A DNA stretch of 64,000 nt from Sulfurovum sp. NBC37-1 (GTDB lineage: Bacteria > Campylobacterota > Campylobacteria > Campylobacterales > Sulfurovaceae): the NCBI RefSeq assembly GCF_000010345.1, contig NC_009663.1:2418001-2482000 (forward strand), read 5' to 3'. Under the pieces are notes generated by a model. That model saw only the letters and a list, made by a program, of their open reading frames with translations. It made no database searches and was not told where the DNA came from. Shown here piece after piece: positions 62,936 through 64,000 of the stretch. The translations under genes were made by a program, and so were the position numbers. Position 1 is the first letter of the stretch. Every line of letters starts with the position of its first letter.

Positions 62936-62941
62936 TATAAT
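62936..62941 (+). promoter_or_regulatory. -10 box of the MoxR gene
   Basis: TATAAT in CTGATATAATTTACAC, 31 bases before the MoxR start. Marks a new transcript after the envelope genes. Confidence 0.5.
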
Positions 62942-62971
62942 TTACACTATTGATATTTTAAGGAATACACT

Positions 62972-63943
62972 ATGACCCCTTTCGAATCCATCCAACTACT
63001 TCAGGAAAAAATGAATGCCTCTATCATTGGGCAGGAGAACATTGTAGAGAGGCTTATCATCGGGTTGCTCTCCAACGGGAATCTGCTGGTAGAAGGGCTT
63101 CCAGGACTGGCCAAGACCAGGGCGGTTCGTGCCATGGCAGATGCCATCGAGTCGGAGTTCTCGCGTATCCAGTTTACCCCGGACCTGCTGCCTTCGGATG
63201 TGACGGGTACTGAGAATATGTACGAAGAGAACGGGGAGTACACCTTCAAGTTCGAACCCGGTCCCATCTTCGGAAACATCATTCTTGCCGATGAGATCAA
63301 CAGGGCTCCCGCCAAAGTGCAGTCGGCCATGCTCGAAGCGATGGAGGAGCGTCAGATCACCGTAGCTGGCACGACACACAAGCTGCCAAAGCTCTTCATC
63401 GTCATGGCGACACAGAACCCCATAGAGCAGGAGGGGACCTATCCTCTGCCGGAAGCGCAGAAGGACAGGTTTCTGATGCATGTGAACATTGAGTACCCCG
63501 ACAAAGCCTCCGAAGCACAGGTCATCGAACTGGTACGGGCTGAAAAAAGCGCCAAAAAGCCCAAAGAAAAAGAGGATCTCATCACACAGGAGACCATCTT
63601 TGCAGCAAGAGACGAAGTCGCCAAGGTGCAGACTTCCAAAAGCATCATTGACTACATCGTCGACCTGGTCTTTGCAACGCGTTTCCCTGAGAAATACGAC
63701 GAGAAGCTTGCCTCATACATTGATGTCGGAGTGAGCCCGAGGGCTTCACTCTCGCTTGACCAGACTTCCCGGACCTACGCATGGATGCAGGGGCGTGACT
63801 ATGTTACTCCCGAAGATGTCAGGGCTGTTGTGCATGATGTCTTCCGTCACCGCATCACGCCAAGCTATGAGGCACAGTCTGACAGGGTGAGCAACGATGA
63901 GATCATCGATATCATTCTGGACCTAGTAGCACTGCCGGCGTAA
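62972..63943 (+). CDS. MoxR-family AAA+ ATPase
   Basis: 323 residues. Walker A-like LLVEGLPGLAKTRAVRAMAD, Walker B IILADEINRAPAKVQSAMLE, sensor TQNPIEQEGTYPLPEAQKDRF. MoxR ATPases act as chaperones for metal insertion into, or folding of, envelope/VWA-domain complexes. The next gene is the start of a DUF58 protein, the classical MoxR partner. GC-richer than the envelope genes before it. Confidence 0.93.
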   Translation: MTPFESIQLLQEKMNASIIGQENIVERLIIGLLSNGNLLVEGLPGLAKTRAVRAMADAIESEFSRIQFTPDLLPSDVTGTENMYEENGEYTFKFEPGPIFGNIILADEINRAPAKVQSAMLEAMEERQITVAGTTHKLPKLFIVMATQNPIEQEGTYPLPEAQKDRFLMHVNIEYPDKASEAQVIELVRAEKSAKKPKEKEDLITQETIFAARDEVAKVQTSKSIIDYIVDLVFATRFPEKYDEKLASYIDVGVSPRASLSLDQTSRTYAWMQGRDYVTPEDVRAVVHDVFRHRITPSYEAQSDRVSNDEIIDIILDLVALPA

Positions 63944-63947
63944 GACC

Positions 63948-64000
63948 ATGCAGCACACTACCGAGGAGACGACCGGTATCTATGTCAGTTTGAGCGAACT
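63948..64000 (+). CDS. DUF58-family protein, start only
   Basis: Eighteen codons before the window ends: MQHTTEETTGIYVSLSEL. The GIYVSLSEL element is typical of the N-terminus of DUF58 proteins, which stand directly after moxR in many genomes. The gene lies four bases after the moxR stop codon. Confidence 0.65.
   Translation, partial: MQHTTEETTGIYVSLSE

Overview
The window looks like a chromosome piece of a Campylobacterota (Epsilonproteobacteria) species, most like the sulfur-oxidising Sulfurovum/Sulfurimonas group. This is inferred from gene content: a basic, Asn-rich N-terminal extension on RNase J as in Helicobacter, a ribosomal operon without rpmD or adk but with map and infA after secY, TATAAT-type promoters often without a clear -35 box, and many periplasmic and sulfur/redox genes. 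No 16S gene is present, so the genus is not proven.

Bases 1 to about 7,300 are an AT-rich accessory island. It holds uncharacterised genes, a PcfJ-like protein, a macro-domain protein, two small proteins that are little more than a sigma-70 region 4 (plus a broken third copy), two genes packaged as integron cassettes with attC-like sites, and a frameshifted IS256-family transposase remnant. Its right edge cuts a tRNA-Ser(GGA) gene in the anticodon loop, directly behind the 4.5S (SRP) RNA gene. A complete, slightly different tRNA-Ser(GGA) lies inside the island at 2551-2638, as if the element carried a replacement for the tRNA it destroyed.

From 7,500 to 22,600 the core chromosome resumes: an AAA ATPase, then the S10-spc-alpha ribosomal super-operon (rpsJ to rplQ, with secY, map, infA, rpmJ and rpoA) in one direction. 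From 22,800 to 25,110, on the minus strand, is a thiol/metal-flavoured group: a ferredoxin-thioredoxin-reductase/rhodanese fusion, a lipoprotein, a Cys-rich GKCG-repeat peptide resembling HvfA-type RiPP metallophore precursors, a DoxX protein, and a further 59-residue Cys-rich lipoprotein. Divergent from it is a Tat-exported gluconate-dehydrogenase-subunit-3-like protein with a GMC flavoenzyme.

From 27,700 to 50,300 are housekeeping genes: an NlpC/P60 peptidase, typA, purM, an AGCS symporter, five tRNAs (Pro, His, Arg, Arg, Leu) behind a consensus promoter, rarA, two pseudouridine synthases (rluB-like and RluA-like), kpsF/kdsD, rnj, rsmA, hisF, rlmN, purB and nrdA. Two perfect and two near-perfect parS sites (TGTTTCACGTGAAACA) lie between 43.4 and 46.3 kb, suggesting that the chromosome's partition centromere is here.

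From 50,600 to the end is a cell-envelope region: secreted proteins, a phospholipase-D lipoprotein, an Asn/Arg-repeat protein, a DUF2092-like protein and a small repeat protein read divergently from paired operator-like repeats, a sensor kinase/response-regulator pair, a 162-bp palindromic MITE-like element with 5-bp target duplication, an arylsulfatase, three outer-membrane beta-barrels, a HAD phosphatase, and the start of a MoxR-DUF58 operon. Hairpins of one family (GTAGGGTG...CACCCTAC) recur between genes across the whole core region.
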